Source of the DNA: Carposina sasakii | Lineage: Eukaryota > Arthropoda > Insecta > Lepidoptera > Carposinidae | Reading direction: 5' to 3' | DNA: 64,000 nucleotides | NCBI GenBank assembly: GCA_014607495.2 | Contig: CP053153.1 | Location: forward strand, 806,001 to 870,000 | Shown: one piece after another, positions 46,331-56,047 of the stretch | Layout: each line of letters begins with the position of its first letter | How positions within the stretch are numbered: position 1 is the first letter of the stretch | Notes under the pieces: model-generated | The model's database searches: none | What the model was told of the DNA's origin: nothing | The model's input: only the letters and a program-made list of their open reading frames with translations | Made by a program: the position numbers and the translations under genes

Positions 46331-47130
46331 AGCCTTGAAAATCTTAAAAAAAATTGTAAAGTTCGCGGCCAACAACTTTTTCAGATAGAATAGACATTCA
46401 GCTATCACAAAACATATAAGATTTGACTAGAAAGCGTTATAATTTTTTTTGGAAATTTGAGTAAAAATTTTAACAACATGTAGGTTAAAAAGAAGAACAA
46501 CCCACGTACCCTTCGTTAAGGGTGGCCACCAAAAACACCCTGTATATTTTGGTTTTAGAAATACGATCCGTAATCTTTTAGATGCATACGTCATAACCAT
46601 ATTTCTTAATAGCCGCTATGACACATATTTTGTTATGACCAGGGGTCGCTTACCTTTTTCGACATGATAATTCAATTTATTCGCGTCATACATTACAAAA
46701 TCCTTGGTATTAATTGGAAACACATACTTATATATCGCATTCTATTAGATAAGAAATTAGCATATGCTCTAGGCCGTGGAATAATCAGCTTTATTCCCAC
46801 TATAGCAGTGAGTATTTCCGGAGTCTAGTTGACAAACGACATTTTTATACTTGCAAGGTACTCGTAACAGATTAGTTTCTTACACGGATTTCCAGATTTT
46901 TTACATGGGTTATCCTTATTTTCTGCAGAAACGTGGATTTATTTCAGATTAAAAATAGAGTATTCACAATAAAAATGGCGAATATGTTAGCTATATACTA
47001 TTATATATTACTTCGTCCTCACACACAATATTTTTTTAACATAATGATCGGGATATCGATGTTGACGGTTTGAAATTAAACCAGTACTAGAGGATTAAAG
47101 ATTAAATACATACATATACAAGCGGCTGGT
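46331..47130. other. Mostly unrecognised, one repeat edge
   Basis: A MITE-like edge, CCTTCGTTAAGGGTGG followed by AACACCCTGTATATTTT, lies at 46,510-46,556 and is related to the element at 2.23 kb. The remainder has no supported feature. Confidence 0.35.
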
Positions 47131-47134
47131 TCCC

Positions 47135-47420
47135 AAAAAGGGGTCATTAGAACAGCAGGATGATTATGATATCCATCGAGGGTTGTGTTCGTGACCATGA
47201 GTCGGCAGATCCCAGGGTCAGCGGAGGGTGTAGGGCCCGGTGGTGGGCAGACTCTTGATGGAAAGTTGATCTTCCGAATAGTAACGCCTGATATAATTAA
47301 ATAAAAACCCTTTATGATCCATCAGCCAAGTGTTTAGTACAGGCGGGGACAAATGTAAGTGATCACTGACAAGTGGCTAGCTCATCGCATGAGGGAATGC
47401 CCATATTGCCCAAGTTCCTT
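47135..47420. repeat. Nested interspersed repeats
   Basis: The outer part belongs to the GGCGATAAGC family in reverse orientation at one side and forward near 47,340-47,415. Inside lies AGCGGAGGGTGTAGGGCCCG (47,220-47,239) with CCGAATAGTAACGCCTGATA, the same short element that is inserted at 50,041-50,195. Confidence 0.45.
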
Positions 47421-47898
47421 TTTAGACTCATAAGACATGCACGGAAGCACGGGCGGCTCCTGATATTTTTAGATGGGGGTTCACATTTTTAAATATGAGC
47501 TTAAAGCCATGCAAATTTACAGTTGGAAACACCTTAACGAATGAAATGATGCAAGTGCAACCTCACTCTTATTAAAATTCAGATGACCTAATGAAACACA
47601 TTAAGGACAACCATATAGTGTTCTAACATGGACTAAGCGACATCTAGACAATACTAATTAATGAGAGCGGCGCTTCAAATAAGTCTAATTTTTCATACTA
47701 AATCTTTTGTTTCACGCGCCGGCCTATGTCTGTATATCTCTTTCGCACTCATTGAATACAGTACTAGGAATCGTACCAAATTTTGTTTCATTGGAGCGCG
47801 ATCGCTAGCGCTCCACTCGATACATAAGATTACAACTTACTTGAGACGAACGCGTAGACACTATTGTATAAACATAGTGGAATTGAAAGATAATTAAT
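47421..47898. other. No recognised feature
   Basis: The 78-codon open frame at 47,661-47,897 shows no recognised domain. Confidence 0.4.
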
Positions 47899-47988
47899 TC
47901 TGGCACGGAATGCAGAGATCGTGGGCTGGATTCCCACCCGGGTGAGGAATTTTTTCCACTTCTTTATTAATAATTTTATTGATAATTA
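47899..47988 (+). mobile_element. 3' part of tRNA-like SINE (12.6-kb type)
   Basis: It contains TGGCACGGAATGCAGAGATC, the B-box-like GGGCTGGATTCCCACCCGGG and the GAGGAATTTTTTCCACTTC tail. The A-box side is missing. Confidence 0.6.
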
Positions 47989-47989
47989 A

Positions 47990-48786
47990 TCTACACTAAT
48001 ATTATAAAGAGGAAAACTTTGTTTGTTTGGTTGTAATGAATAGGCTCAAAAACTACTGGACCGATTTCAAAAATTCTTTCACCGTTAGAATCCTTATTGG
48101 ACCTGGATGAACATAGGCTATAAGAATTTCCCGATATTCCCACGGGAAGGCGACCAACGGGAATTCTATATTTTTTACGAAAACCGCTATACATATGAAG
48201 CTGAAATCGGGCATATATGTTCATTGGGGACAGCGAGGGAGGACTAAAAACGGATTTCCCGAAATTCCCACGGGAAGGGGACAAACGGGAATTCATAGTT
48301 TTTACGAAAACCGCTATACATATGAAGCTGAAATCGGGCATATATGTTCATTGGGGACAGCGAGGGAGGACTAAAAACGGATTTCCCGAAATTCCCACGG
48401 GAAGGGGACAAACGGGAATTCATAGTTTTTACGAAAACCGCTATACATATGAAGCTGAAATTGGGCATATATGTTTATTAGGGACTGCGAGGAAACACTA
48501 GAACGGATTTCCCGAAATTCCCACGGGAAGGAGACCAACGGGAATTATTTATTTTTTACGAAAACGGTTAAACATGTGAATCTGAAGTTGAGCATATATG
48601 TTTATTTGGGACCCCGAGGAAGCACTGGGAACGGATTTCCCGAAATTCCCACGGGAAGGGGACAAACGTGAATTAATTTTTTACGACAACCGCGATAACA
48701 TATAGGCTACTTTTTACACTTAACATATAGGCTACTTTTTATTTTTTCTGTAGTCCACGCGGACGGAGTCGCGGGCGTCCACTAGT
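47990..48786. repeat. Repeat with five 127-bp tandem units
   Basis: It starts CTACACTAATATTATAAAGA and ends with GTCGCGGGCGTCCACTAGTT, the complement of the ACTAGTGGACGCCCGCGAC edge. Inside, a unit with CGGATTTCCCGAAATTCCCA and GAAGCTGAAATCGGGCATAT repeats with a period of 127 bp (for example 48,241 and 48,368). The first and last units are diverged. Open frames of up to 116 codons follow the periodicity and are not genes. Confidence 0.8.
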
Positions 48787-49150
48787 TATAAATATAGAGA
48801 AATATAGATTGCCTATGTAATCTTCGTGGATGAGAGTGCACTGCACCAGCGCTCTTTAGGACGAGCCGCCAGTGCACGTAAGGAAATGCAGCTTATGTAT
48901 TCTAGCCCCGCATCAATACAGGTTACCTGGGTAGATAAATGTGATATAATTTAAGGACTAGATAGCTAATATCTAATTACTAGAAACATCCTAGGTCAGG
49001 ATGACAGAGCACCTGCTTAAAATTATCGTTTGTTATTCAATTTGAGAACAAAATTCGTGGTAACCAAAGACAAAAGTGCTAATTACTGTGCCGAATGCAC
49101 CATTGTCTACTCTATGGCCTGACATTGACGATTTGTCGCGACCTCGTCGG
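48787..49150. other. No recognised feature
   Basis: A weak GGCGATAAGC-family trace may lie near 48,850-48,920. No gene was seen. Confidence 0.35.
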
Positions 49151-49345
49151 TCGTCATTCCTAATCTGATTATCACTCGGTTAGGTCATTTGTTGTATAAC
49201 TTGTTTAATATGTGCGAAAATTTTACGATTTGCCAAATCAAGTAATTTTTTTTAAATATAAATCGTTTCCCAGCATTTTTTTTGGCATAAACTTACTTTA
49301 TTTGATGTATAGAGTACGTACCTTTCGTTAAGAGTGGCAACGTAA
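49150..49345 (-). repeat. Copy of the 2.23-kb MITE-like repeat, partial
   Basis: The complement contains ATGCTGGGAAACGATT and GTACTCTATACATCAAATAA, matching 2,260-2,345. Confidence 0.55.
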
Positions 49346-49908
49346 AAGCAATGAGTTATTTACAGACAAGGCAAGGACTTGAACGCCATGTGCAGGTGCA
49401 TTAAAAAGTTCACATAAAGCACTTTCTATAATCCTATTCTGATATTTAAGTATTACTTGATTTAAATAAGAACCTTTTCTCTTCGTATGATGTAACTAAT
49501 TAACCTGTTGCAATCGGAAACCATTACAAGTCAGTAATAGAACTTTGCCACTCTAGTTTTCATCACCTTATTAGCTAAAATCTAACTGCCCACCATTATT
49601 AATGATAAGAACAGGTGATACATCAAATATTGACCTTCATTTAACAAAATGTAACACCATCACTAATTCTCATTTCAACCTTACGCAAATGAACATTGAA
49701 ACTGTATTAGCAACATTAGCAAACATAGCAATAGCAATCGACAACTAGATCAATCATCTAAAAGCAGTGATAGCTCATGTCTAATGCCTTCTTTACACAT
49801 TGGCTGTATCTATAGGTGTAGCTTTCAAAGTGTGCTAGGTAATTCGGTAGTTAGTTGATGGATCGGTGGTAGAGACAGATTATGACCTTAAAAACCTACC
49901 TTACATAC
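49346..49908. other. No recognised feature
   Basis: AT-rich DNA without supported features. Confidence 0.4.
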
Positions 49909-49910
49909 AT

Positions 49911-50383
49911 ACTAGTGGACGCCCGCGAATCCGTCCGCGTGGACTACAGAAAAAACAGAATGTCGAAATTATCCAGGATAAAAATATTTTCCCGGGATAA
50001 AAAGTAACCTATATAGTGGGACCTGTCACAATATATTCTTCCATGGCGATTGTAGTTAGTGCAAGTGCCTGTTGTCGCAATTATTAGTTATCAGATCCGA
50101 GGGTCAGTGGAGGGTGTAGGGCCCGGTGGTGGGCGCACCCATAGTGAATGTTTGAACTTCCGAATTGTAACGCCTAATACAATTTCATTTATAAAACAAT
50201 ATATTCTTGAAAACTGCATCGAAATCGGTTCAACCGTTTCTGAGATTAGCGTGCACAAACGCACAGACAAACAGACAAAAATTCCAAAAATAATTATTTT
50301 GGGTACTATTGCGTTGATAAAGGTCTTCTATAATATTTTTCTCATATATCTTCCATGTACAGATAGCGATCCGTAACATTATA
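49911..50383 (+). repeat. ACTAGTGGACG-family repeat, host of two insertions
   Basis: The family runs from ACTAGTGGACGCCCGCGAAT to ATAGCGATCCGTAACATTA. It is interrupted at 50,041-50,195 by a short insertion with 13-bp target duplications and at its 3' side (TA at 50,382-50,383) by the pogo-like transposon. The ORF at 50,059-50,376 is incidental. Confidence 0.75.
50041..50195 (+). mobile_element. 155-bp retroposed insertion with 13-bp target duplication
   Basis: Direct repeats ACAATATATTCTT lie at 50,028-50,040 and 50,196-50,208. The insert contains GTGGAGGGTGTAGGGCCCGG and AACGCCTAATACAATTTCAT and ends in a short A-rich tail. It is probably the 3' end of a LINE or a SINE. A related piece is at 47,205-47,310. 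Confidence 0.75.
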
Positions 50384-51236
50384 GGGTAACTTCACTAGTT
50401 TACCGGCCCCCTCCAGTTGTCGGCCATTAAGTCTTAAATCGCTTGTATTTTCCATGCTATTAAACAACCATTTCAAAAACTTACTGTATAACCTAAATTT
50501 ACCAAAATCCCATGTATTCTTAAATTTGTAGTATTACAGCTATGCCAATTTCGTATCAGTGGGACCGCAAAGGTCAAAGTGCGTGAGCGGGTGTTAAATT
50601 CAACGAAAAAAATTTGGCGCGCTATTTTTTCCAAGGTAAGTTTTAACTTATTTTAATGTTTATTGACAGTTAAGTGTTATTGCTGTGTACTGAATTTAAG
50701 TTAAATTTGTATTATTTTCACTTTCCACCTTATTTTTTTGTTTATTATTCTTTTAAAAAAGAAGGCCGGCTAACTAGACGTTATTTTGAAGAAATTTTAG
50801 TTGTCGGCCGGCCGGTCGTAAACTGACTCGAGACCTAAGAAATCAAAACGATGATATGCTATATAATTTTCTCTTTTTTAAATGAATAAGTTATTAAATA
50901 ATGGAAGCGATATGTCCATGATAACGTGTTTAGTTTTCGGCCACATATTTATACACAAAAATATAATGAAAAACTCATTTTTGTTGATTATTATTTGCCG
51001 GCCGAGAATTGGAGTAAATAGAACCAGTTTTCGGCTTCGTATTCCTTACCAGGTCGAAAACTAGGCATATTACCGATTTCTCGGCCACTACAAATAGTAC
51101 ATATTATTTGTTTGATTTTAAACTCTGTGATATTGTGCCTTTAAGTAGTTATTTTCGTTCAAACATATCAGATTGGTTAAAAAAATATTTACATTGTTTA
51201 ATTCGAATTAAGATATCATTTGTAGCTTAAAAAGTG

Positions 51237-51727
51237 GCCGAAAGTTAGATATTTAGAAATTATCTTTCGGCCCCTTAACGGCTTCACCGATAGGAGGCCG
51301 AAAAATTTGTTTATTTTAATTTAGTCTTCGGCCACCTCTAAGAAGATGGCCGAGAATCAGTTTATATTTACTTAGTTATCGGCCGCCTCTAATATTACGG
51401 CCGAAAATTAGTTTGTTTTCACTTAGTTATCGGCCGCCTCTAATATTATGGCCGAAAATTAGTTTGTTTTCACTTAGTTATCGGCCGCCTCTAATAATGC
51501 GGCCGAAAATTTGTTTGTTTTCACTTAGTCATCGGCCGCCTCTAATAATGCGGCCGAAAATTAGTTTGTTTTCACTTAGTTATCGGCCGTCTTTAATATT
51601 ACGGCCGAAAATTAGTTTGTTTTCACTTAGTTATCGGCCGCCTCTAATAATGCGGCCGAAAATTTGTTTGTTTTCACTTAGTTATCGGCCGCCTCTAATA
51701 ATGCGGCCGAAAATCAGTTTCTTTTTC
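51237..51727. repeat. 51-bp GGCCG palindromic array inside the transposon
   Basis: About ten tandem units with a 51-bp period, the outer ones diverged. Each unit pairs TCGGCCGCCTC with GCGGCCGAAAA around a short AT spacer, followed by TTTGTTTTCACTTAGTTA. Since 51 is a multiple of three, a 106-codon open frame arises at 51,413-51,733, which I do not take as a gene. The GGCCGA core also occurs in the TIR, so the array may be clustered transposase-binding sites. Confidence 0.85.
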
Positions 51728-51917
51728 CCATAGTAAGGACATAATTTACATAAATTTTGTGTTTGGCCCTGTTTATTAAAAAACGGCCGATATTTTGTCT
51801 TATTTTCAGTTTTTGTCCTTGCTGTTGTTAATGGTTAAAATATTTATATAACGCATCCAGTTTCAAATATCTAGATTAAAAATCGATTGTATATTTATTC
51901 ATGATTTTTATTTTTAG

Positions 51918-52283
51918 ATGCCTCCTGCAGCAAAAAAAGAATCTCGTAAAAAAAAGACTGATAAACCTGGTCATAAACTAAAGAAAATTACAATAAAAAA
52001 GAGAACAAATTTTAAATACAGCGAAGAAGCATTGACCAAAGCTCTGAAAGCTATAAGAGAAGAAAATCAATCTGTAAGAGCAACCTGTCGACTATATGGT
52101 GTTCCTCGTTCTACAGTGCAAGATAGAATTAAAGGTAGAGTTCCAGAACAGCCTCGAAAAGTAGGCCCAGCTCCTATTCTAGGATTTGAAGGTGAACATA
52201 AAGTAGTAGACTGGATTATAGACTTAGCAAAATGCGGTATACCTATTAATAAAGAGCGCTTGTTGGACACTGTTGAAAAATAA
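51918..52283 (+). CDS. Pogo-type transposase, DNA-binding N-terminus
   Basis: The first part of the transposase, which would bind the transposon ends. Residues 1-30 are strongly basic (KKESRKKKTDKPGHKLKK). Residues about 34-78 form a pipsqueak-type helix-turn-helix: YSEEALTKALKAIREE, then ATCRLYGVPRSTVQDRIKG. The tail, residues about 90-120, matches the linker to a second DNA-binding domain. The ATG at 51,918 directly follows TTTTTATTTTTAG, a good 3' splice site, so a 5' intron is likely. The frame ends at 52,281-52,283 because of one missing base near the A run at 52,276. The coding sense continues in another frame (CKRPGQSWYQGFLRRH) before the catalytic part at 52,374. It is either a pseudogene or an indel error in the assembly. 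Confidence 0.8.
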   Translation: MPPAAKKESRKKKTDKPGHKLKKITIKKRTNFKYSEEALTKALKAIREENQSVRATCRLYGVPRSTVQDRIKGRVPEQPRKVGPAPILGFEGEHKVVDWIIDLAKCGIPINKERLLDTVEK

Positions 52284-52373
52284 TTAACGACATCAGAGAA
52301 GCTAATAAACTTAAAAAATGCAAACGACCTGGACAGTCTTGGTATCAAGGATTTCTTAGGAGACATCCCGAAA

Positions 52374-53447
52374 TTGCTATTCGTGAATCTGAAGGTATTA
52401 ATAAAGCTAGAACTTGAAGATTTTTTGGATGAAAGAAGACTGAAAGATATGATGAATGACCCTGATCGAATATTGAATGCTGATGAAACAGGTATTTCTC
52501 TTTGTCCCAAGACTGGAAAGGTATTGGCACCGAAAGGGTACAAAAATGTTTACAGTGTGAAGAAAGGTAACGAAAAAGATACGCTAACTGTACTAATAGC
52601 GATGACTGCCTCTGGTAAAATATGTCCTCCTCTCGTAGTTTTTCCTTACCTTAAGCCGCCAAAACAAGTTGCAGATAATATGCCTAAAGGATGGGTTTTG
52701 GGGAAATCTGAGAGTGGGTGGATGCGTTCTGATGTTTTCTGCGAATACATCTCAAATGATTTCAATAGCTGGTTAGCTGAAAATAATATAAAAAAGCCCG
52801 TAATATTATTCGTAGATGGACATAAATCTCATATGTCGATGCAACTAAGCCAGTTTTGTGAAGACAATGATATAATTTTGTATGCCCTCCCTCCAAACAC
52901 AACACACATAATGCAACCAGCCGATGTTAGTGTTTTTCGACCACTAAAACAGGAATGGAAAAAAACTGTGCAGAATTGGCAATCTAGATCAGAAAATTTA
53001 AATCAAACAGTAACCAAGACAAATTTTTGCAAAATATTTAAGGAAACTCTTGATAAAGATATGACACAAACCATTCGAAACGGATTTAGAAAGTGTGGAT
53101 TGTTTCCATTTAATGAAAAGGCTGTGGATTATTCAAAGTGTGTAAAAGATTTTCAAGAAAGGCAGAGAAACAGGTCATCTACATCCAATGAATTAGCGGA
53201 ACGTGATTTTCTAAGTGCACAGAAGGTTATTGTTTTAATTAAAGATAATTTGTTAGAGAAAGGTATAGACCCAGATACAGTATACAATGAAATAGAGTTG
53301 GCTAAGTCATTATTTAAGGAAGACAAGAGGCGATCTACTTCCAAAACACCACGAAAGTCTACTGAAGTTGCAAATCCTGCAATAACTATGTCTCATATAC
53401 AAAATAATACTCCTGATTCCAAAATGCATTTGCTGAAGATGATGTAG
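52374..53447 (+). CDS. Pogo-type transposase, DDD catalytic domain
   Basis: The catalytic part that cuts and joins DNA. The open frame shows the three conserved acidic blocks of the DDE_1 family: ILNADETGIS with Asp37, ILFVDGHKSHMS with Asp148, and THIMQPADVSVFRPLK with Asp184, giving 35 residues between the second and third Asp. The block MRKCGLFPF-like GFRKCGLFPFNEKAV follows. Its first Met is only the first in this frame, not the natural start, because the frame is entered through a shift near 52,412. Coding sense leaves this frame again near 53,420 and continues to 54,097. The residues themselves look intact, with no missing catalytic Asp. Confidence 0.85.
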   Translation: MLFVNLKVLIKLELEDFLDERRLKDMMNDPDRILNADETGISLCPKTGKVLAPKGYKNVYSVKKGNEKDTLTVLIAMTASGKICPPLVVFPYLKPPKQVADNMPKGWVLGKSESGWMRSDVFCEYISNDFNSWLAENNIKKPVILFVDGHKSHMSMQLSQFCEDNDIILYALPPNTTHIMQPADVSVFRPLKQEWKKTVQNWQSRSENLNQTVTKTNFCKIFKETLDKDMTQTIRNGFRKCGLFPFNEKAVDYSKCVKDFQERQRNRSSTSNELAERDFLSAQKVIVLIKDNLLEKGIDPDTVYNEIELAKSLFKEDKRRSTSKTPRKSTEVANPAITMSHIQNNTPDSKMHLLKMM

Positions 53448-54585
53448 CTACAGACTGTTCGCTGACAAACGACATTTCAATTCCTGATGTAGGTTCATTA
53501 GTTTCGTTAAATGATATATCTGTGATAAGATTTAGTGACTTGAATTTCGGAGACCCAAATGAGATTTTAACTGCAGAAGAGATTGCTAAAGAAAATAAAA
53601 AAGATATTCCTGTAGAAGAATCTTCTCCATGTTTCGAAAATAAATTGACACATATGAGCAAATCAAGCATTTTTGTAGTATTAGATGTACATAATGAGCA
53701 ATCACCTAAAAATATCCAAGATAATATATTAAATATGCAAAATACACCCAAAAATAATCCAATTGTTTTAAATAATGACGATATTTCGCAAATTATTCCT
53801 GTAGAAGAGATTTTTCATGAACCGAAAGCACAACAAAAAGATAGTACAGTAATAGAATCAGAATCAGAGGTAAACTTTGAACCTTTATCTCAAAATACCC
53901 AAAATATACAAGTCAATACAATAGACCCATTTAAAAATCATTTAATTTTTTTGAATAAGTCTACCAGCAAAACTATAAAGAAAACTATGACGAAATTTCC
54001 TAGTGCTATATCTGGGGAAAAATGGAGAGAATATTATGAGTCCAAAGAAAAACTAAATAAAGTAAAGAAAAGCAGAGAGAGAGAAGAAAAAGACTGAAAA
54101 TGCCAAAACTAAGGACCAAAGAAAGCTTAAAAGAAATCTCAAAAACAAGAAAGCCATTGAAAAGACTAAGGAAATTAATAAAGAGACGGAAATTTCTAAA
54201 AATATATTAAAGAGACAACAAAAGATGAAAAAAATACTAATAAAGATATAGTTCAAGATAATAACTGCGAGACGGAGAGCAATACGCCAGTTGGTATTGA
54301 TAATGATGTAGAAGAGAATGGAAAAGAAATTAAAGATAAGTCCCAGGTTATATGGATAGATGCAAAATTGGTAATATATAATTTAATCATAATGCTACTG
54401 CGCTTCGATCCTTCTAATAAGCATTATATTCTAAGTGATGTCTTTTATTCCAGGTTGGAGGAGATCCTTTAGGACATGAGATAGGTCAAGAGTCTAAAGA
54501 AGAGACAGAAGGAAAAACTGGAGCAAGGATTCGGGAAGGGCTTGAAGATGTAAGTGACAACGATGAAGAATTTAAAATCTTTTAA
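53430..54585 (+). CDS. Pogo-type transposase, charged C-terminal region with a small intron
   Basis: Continuation of the transposase in other frames. 53,430-54,097 encodes an acidic, Asn-rich stretch (FSDLNFGDPNEILTAEEIA, VEEIFHEPKAQQKD) that ends in the region GEKWREYYESKEKLNKVKK. A shift near 54,080 leads into a Lys/Glu-rich helix-like segment, and a further shift near 54,235 into an acidic end. A probable intron lies between GTAATATATAA at about 54,370 and TTTTATTCCAG at 54,461, after which DPLGHEIGQESKEE runs to a stop at about 54,585. No domain is recognised. Low complexity makes function unclear. Confidence 0.6.
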
Positions 54586-55324
54586 TTAGAAAAATTGGAA
54601 TTATAAGAAATAATATTGAAGATAATTTATATTTTTTGTTATTAAAATGTTATGTTCCTGAATCCTTAATTACGAAAATTGTTTCAAAATTTTGATTATT
54701 TTAACGTACATACGTACTGAATTTTATATATTAAGGACAGAGTTAGCTTAAAAATCTATGTAATAATATTGTATTGTTTCGTTATAGCTTTTTTCATTAG
54801 TTTTAAGAGTAACATTAGTAATGAGTCTATGACTATGAAAATAATACTGAGAATAATGTTCCTATTTTTTTACATTAGTTACTTAAAAAACAATAAAAAA
54901 GAATGATTACATTTTATTTGTTGTTTCATTAATTTAAGTTATAGTGACTGATGAAACACTCATTATAATGATACCAAAGAAATTTTGTTACCGTCGTTAT
55001 TATACAAAAATATACTCTAGTTAGAGTATTATAAAGTTTGTTTTTTTCTACAGAAATAGTGGCCGACAAATGGCTTAATTGACGGACGACAACTGAAGCA
55101 TGAGGCCGACAACTGGCTAAATTGCTGTTTTTGAATATATTATTTTTTATTATTAAAATTTGAGTTGTATTTAGAAAAGTAACTCTAGAAATTAAAAATA
55201 CATTAACATTAGAATATCGTAGAATTTAAATAACCAACCTAAATATAGTCTTTCATTTATAGAAATTATCTTAAAGTTGTAAGTTCGGATAAATGGCCGA
55301 CAACTGGCTAAGTTACCCTACCTA

Positions 55325-55455
55325 TATGTAGGTATATTACACGGCATTTTAGCTGCAGTTTTACTAGCCTTTAGGCATTCTTTAGAATGCATAAAGGAGT
55401 CGCATAAAGATGACACAAGAGGAGTCTACCTAATGCTTAAACTACAGTAAGAGAG
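55325..55455. other. Flank between pogo element and split SINE
   Basis: It contains CCTATATGTAGGTATATTAC, which may continue the interrupted ACTAGTGGACG-family repeat, and otherwise nothing recognised. Confidence 0.35.
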
Positions 55456-55458
55456 TAA

Positions 55459-55590
55459 GACGGCCGATTGGTGTAGTTGGTAGTGACCCTGCCTGCGACG
55501 CCATAGGTCCTGGGTTCGAATCCCGGTAGGTGCAAACATTGATGTGATGAATATCGATGTTTATTTCCGAGTCATGGATGTTTATATACT
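55459..55590 (+). mobile_element. 5' part of tRNA-derived SINE split by LTR element
   Basis: The tRNA-like head GACGGCCGATTGGTGTAGTT and B-box GGTTCGAATCCCGGTAGGTG lead into the SINE body as far as GGATGTTTATATACT. The rest of the SINE resumes at 60,644. The minus-strand open frame across it is incidental. Confidence 0.85.
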
Positions 55591-56047
55591 TGTCGGAGTG
55601 GTGACATCTGCCGGGTGTTAGCAAAGCACCTTGTGGCGCCATCTAGTTTGCTTGTTATGAAATGTTTACCTTATAGATTTGTGATTAAAGGAAACGTCAG
55701 GTAATAGTACCTGGGTGGAATCAGAGATGGCGTTGTTCGAGGGTAAGTCGGTAAAGTTGTTCGACTGACAGTGACACTTGGTGGAACGCCATTATGGTGA
55801 AGACATTCGAATTGAGCGTTGGTTAGTAAACGTCATCTCTGGGATCACCACGTTTTCCTGGTATTGATTTGTATCCATTTAAATTAAGGCAATCGCGTGT
55901 TATTATAAAGTTAATCGTTTGTAATAATTAAATTCAATCTATCGGCTATCACCGCGTGATATTATTTACGACGCCTACGTTTACGAACTACACGTAATGG
56001 ATCCTCGCGATGATAATCTTACCGTGGAGAAGGACCCTACTACGTCA
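55591..56047 (+). repeat. 5' LTR, 457 bp
   Basis: Same length as the 3' LTR, with two substitutions between them: TTGTTATG versus TTGCTATG near 55,655, and AAACGTC versus AAAAGTC near 55,831. TATAAAG at about 55,904 may be the promoter. The last 51 bases encode the first 17 gag codons. Confidence 0.95.

Larger units (their letters stand above)
50384..55318 (+). mobile_element. Pogo/Tigger-like DNA transposon, complete length
   Basis: A 4,935-bp element bounded by TA on both sides (50,382-50,383 and 55,319-55,320). The left terminus is GGGTAACTTCACTAG and the right terminus on the other strand GGGTAACTTAGCCAG; both lead into CCAGTTGTCGGCCATT, the left after about 18 extra bases. Transposase binding-site-like copies of GGCCGACAACTGGCTAA recur inside the right end at about 55,062, 55,103 and 55,296. 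The interior holds a GGCCG-rich 51-bp array and a transposase gene broken by single-base indels. TA target duplication, Psq-type HTH and a DDD catalytic domain all agree with the pogo branch of Tc1/mariner. Confidence 0.85.

Noticed and set aside
48217..48501. 94-residue and overlapping frames as proteins
   Set aside because: They follow the 127-bp repeat and are open on both strands.
51413..51733. 106-residue repetitive protein
   Set aside because: The frame only follows the 51-bp GGCCG array and has no start context or neighbour to support it.
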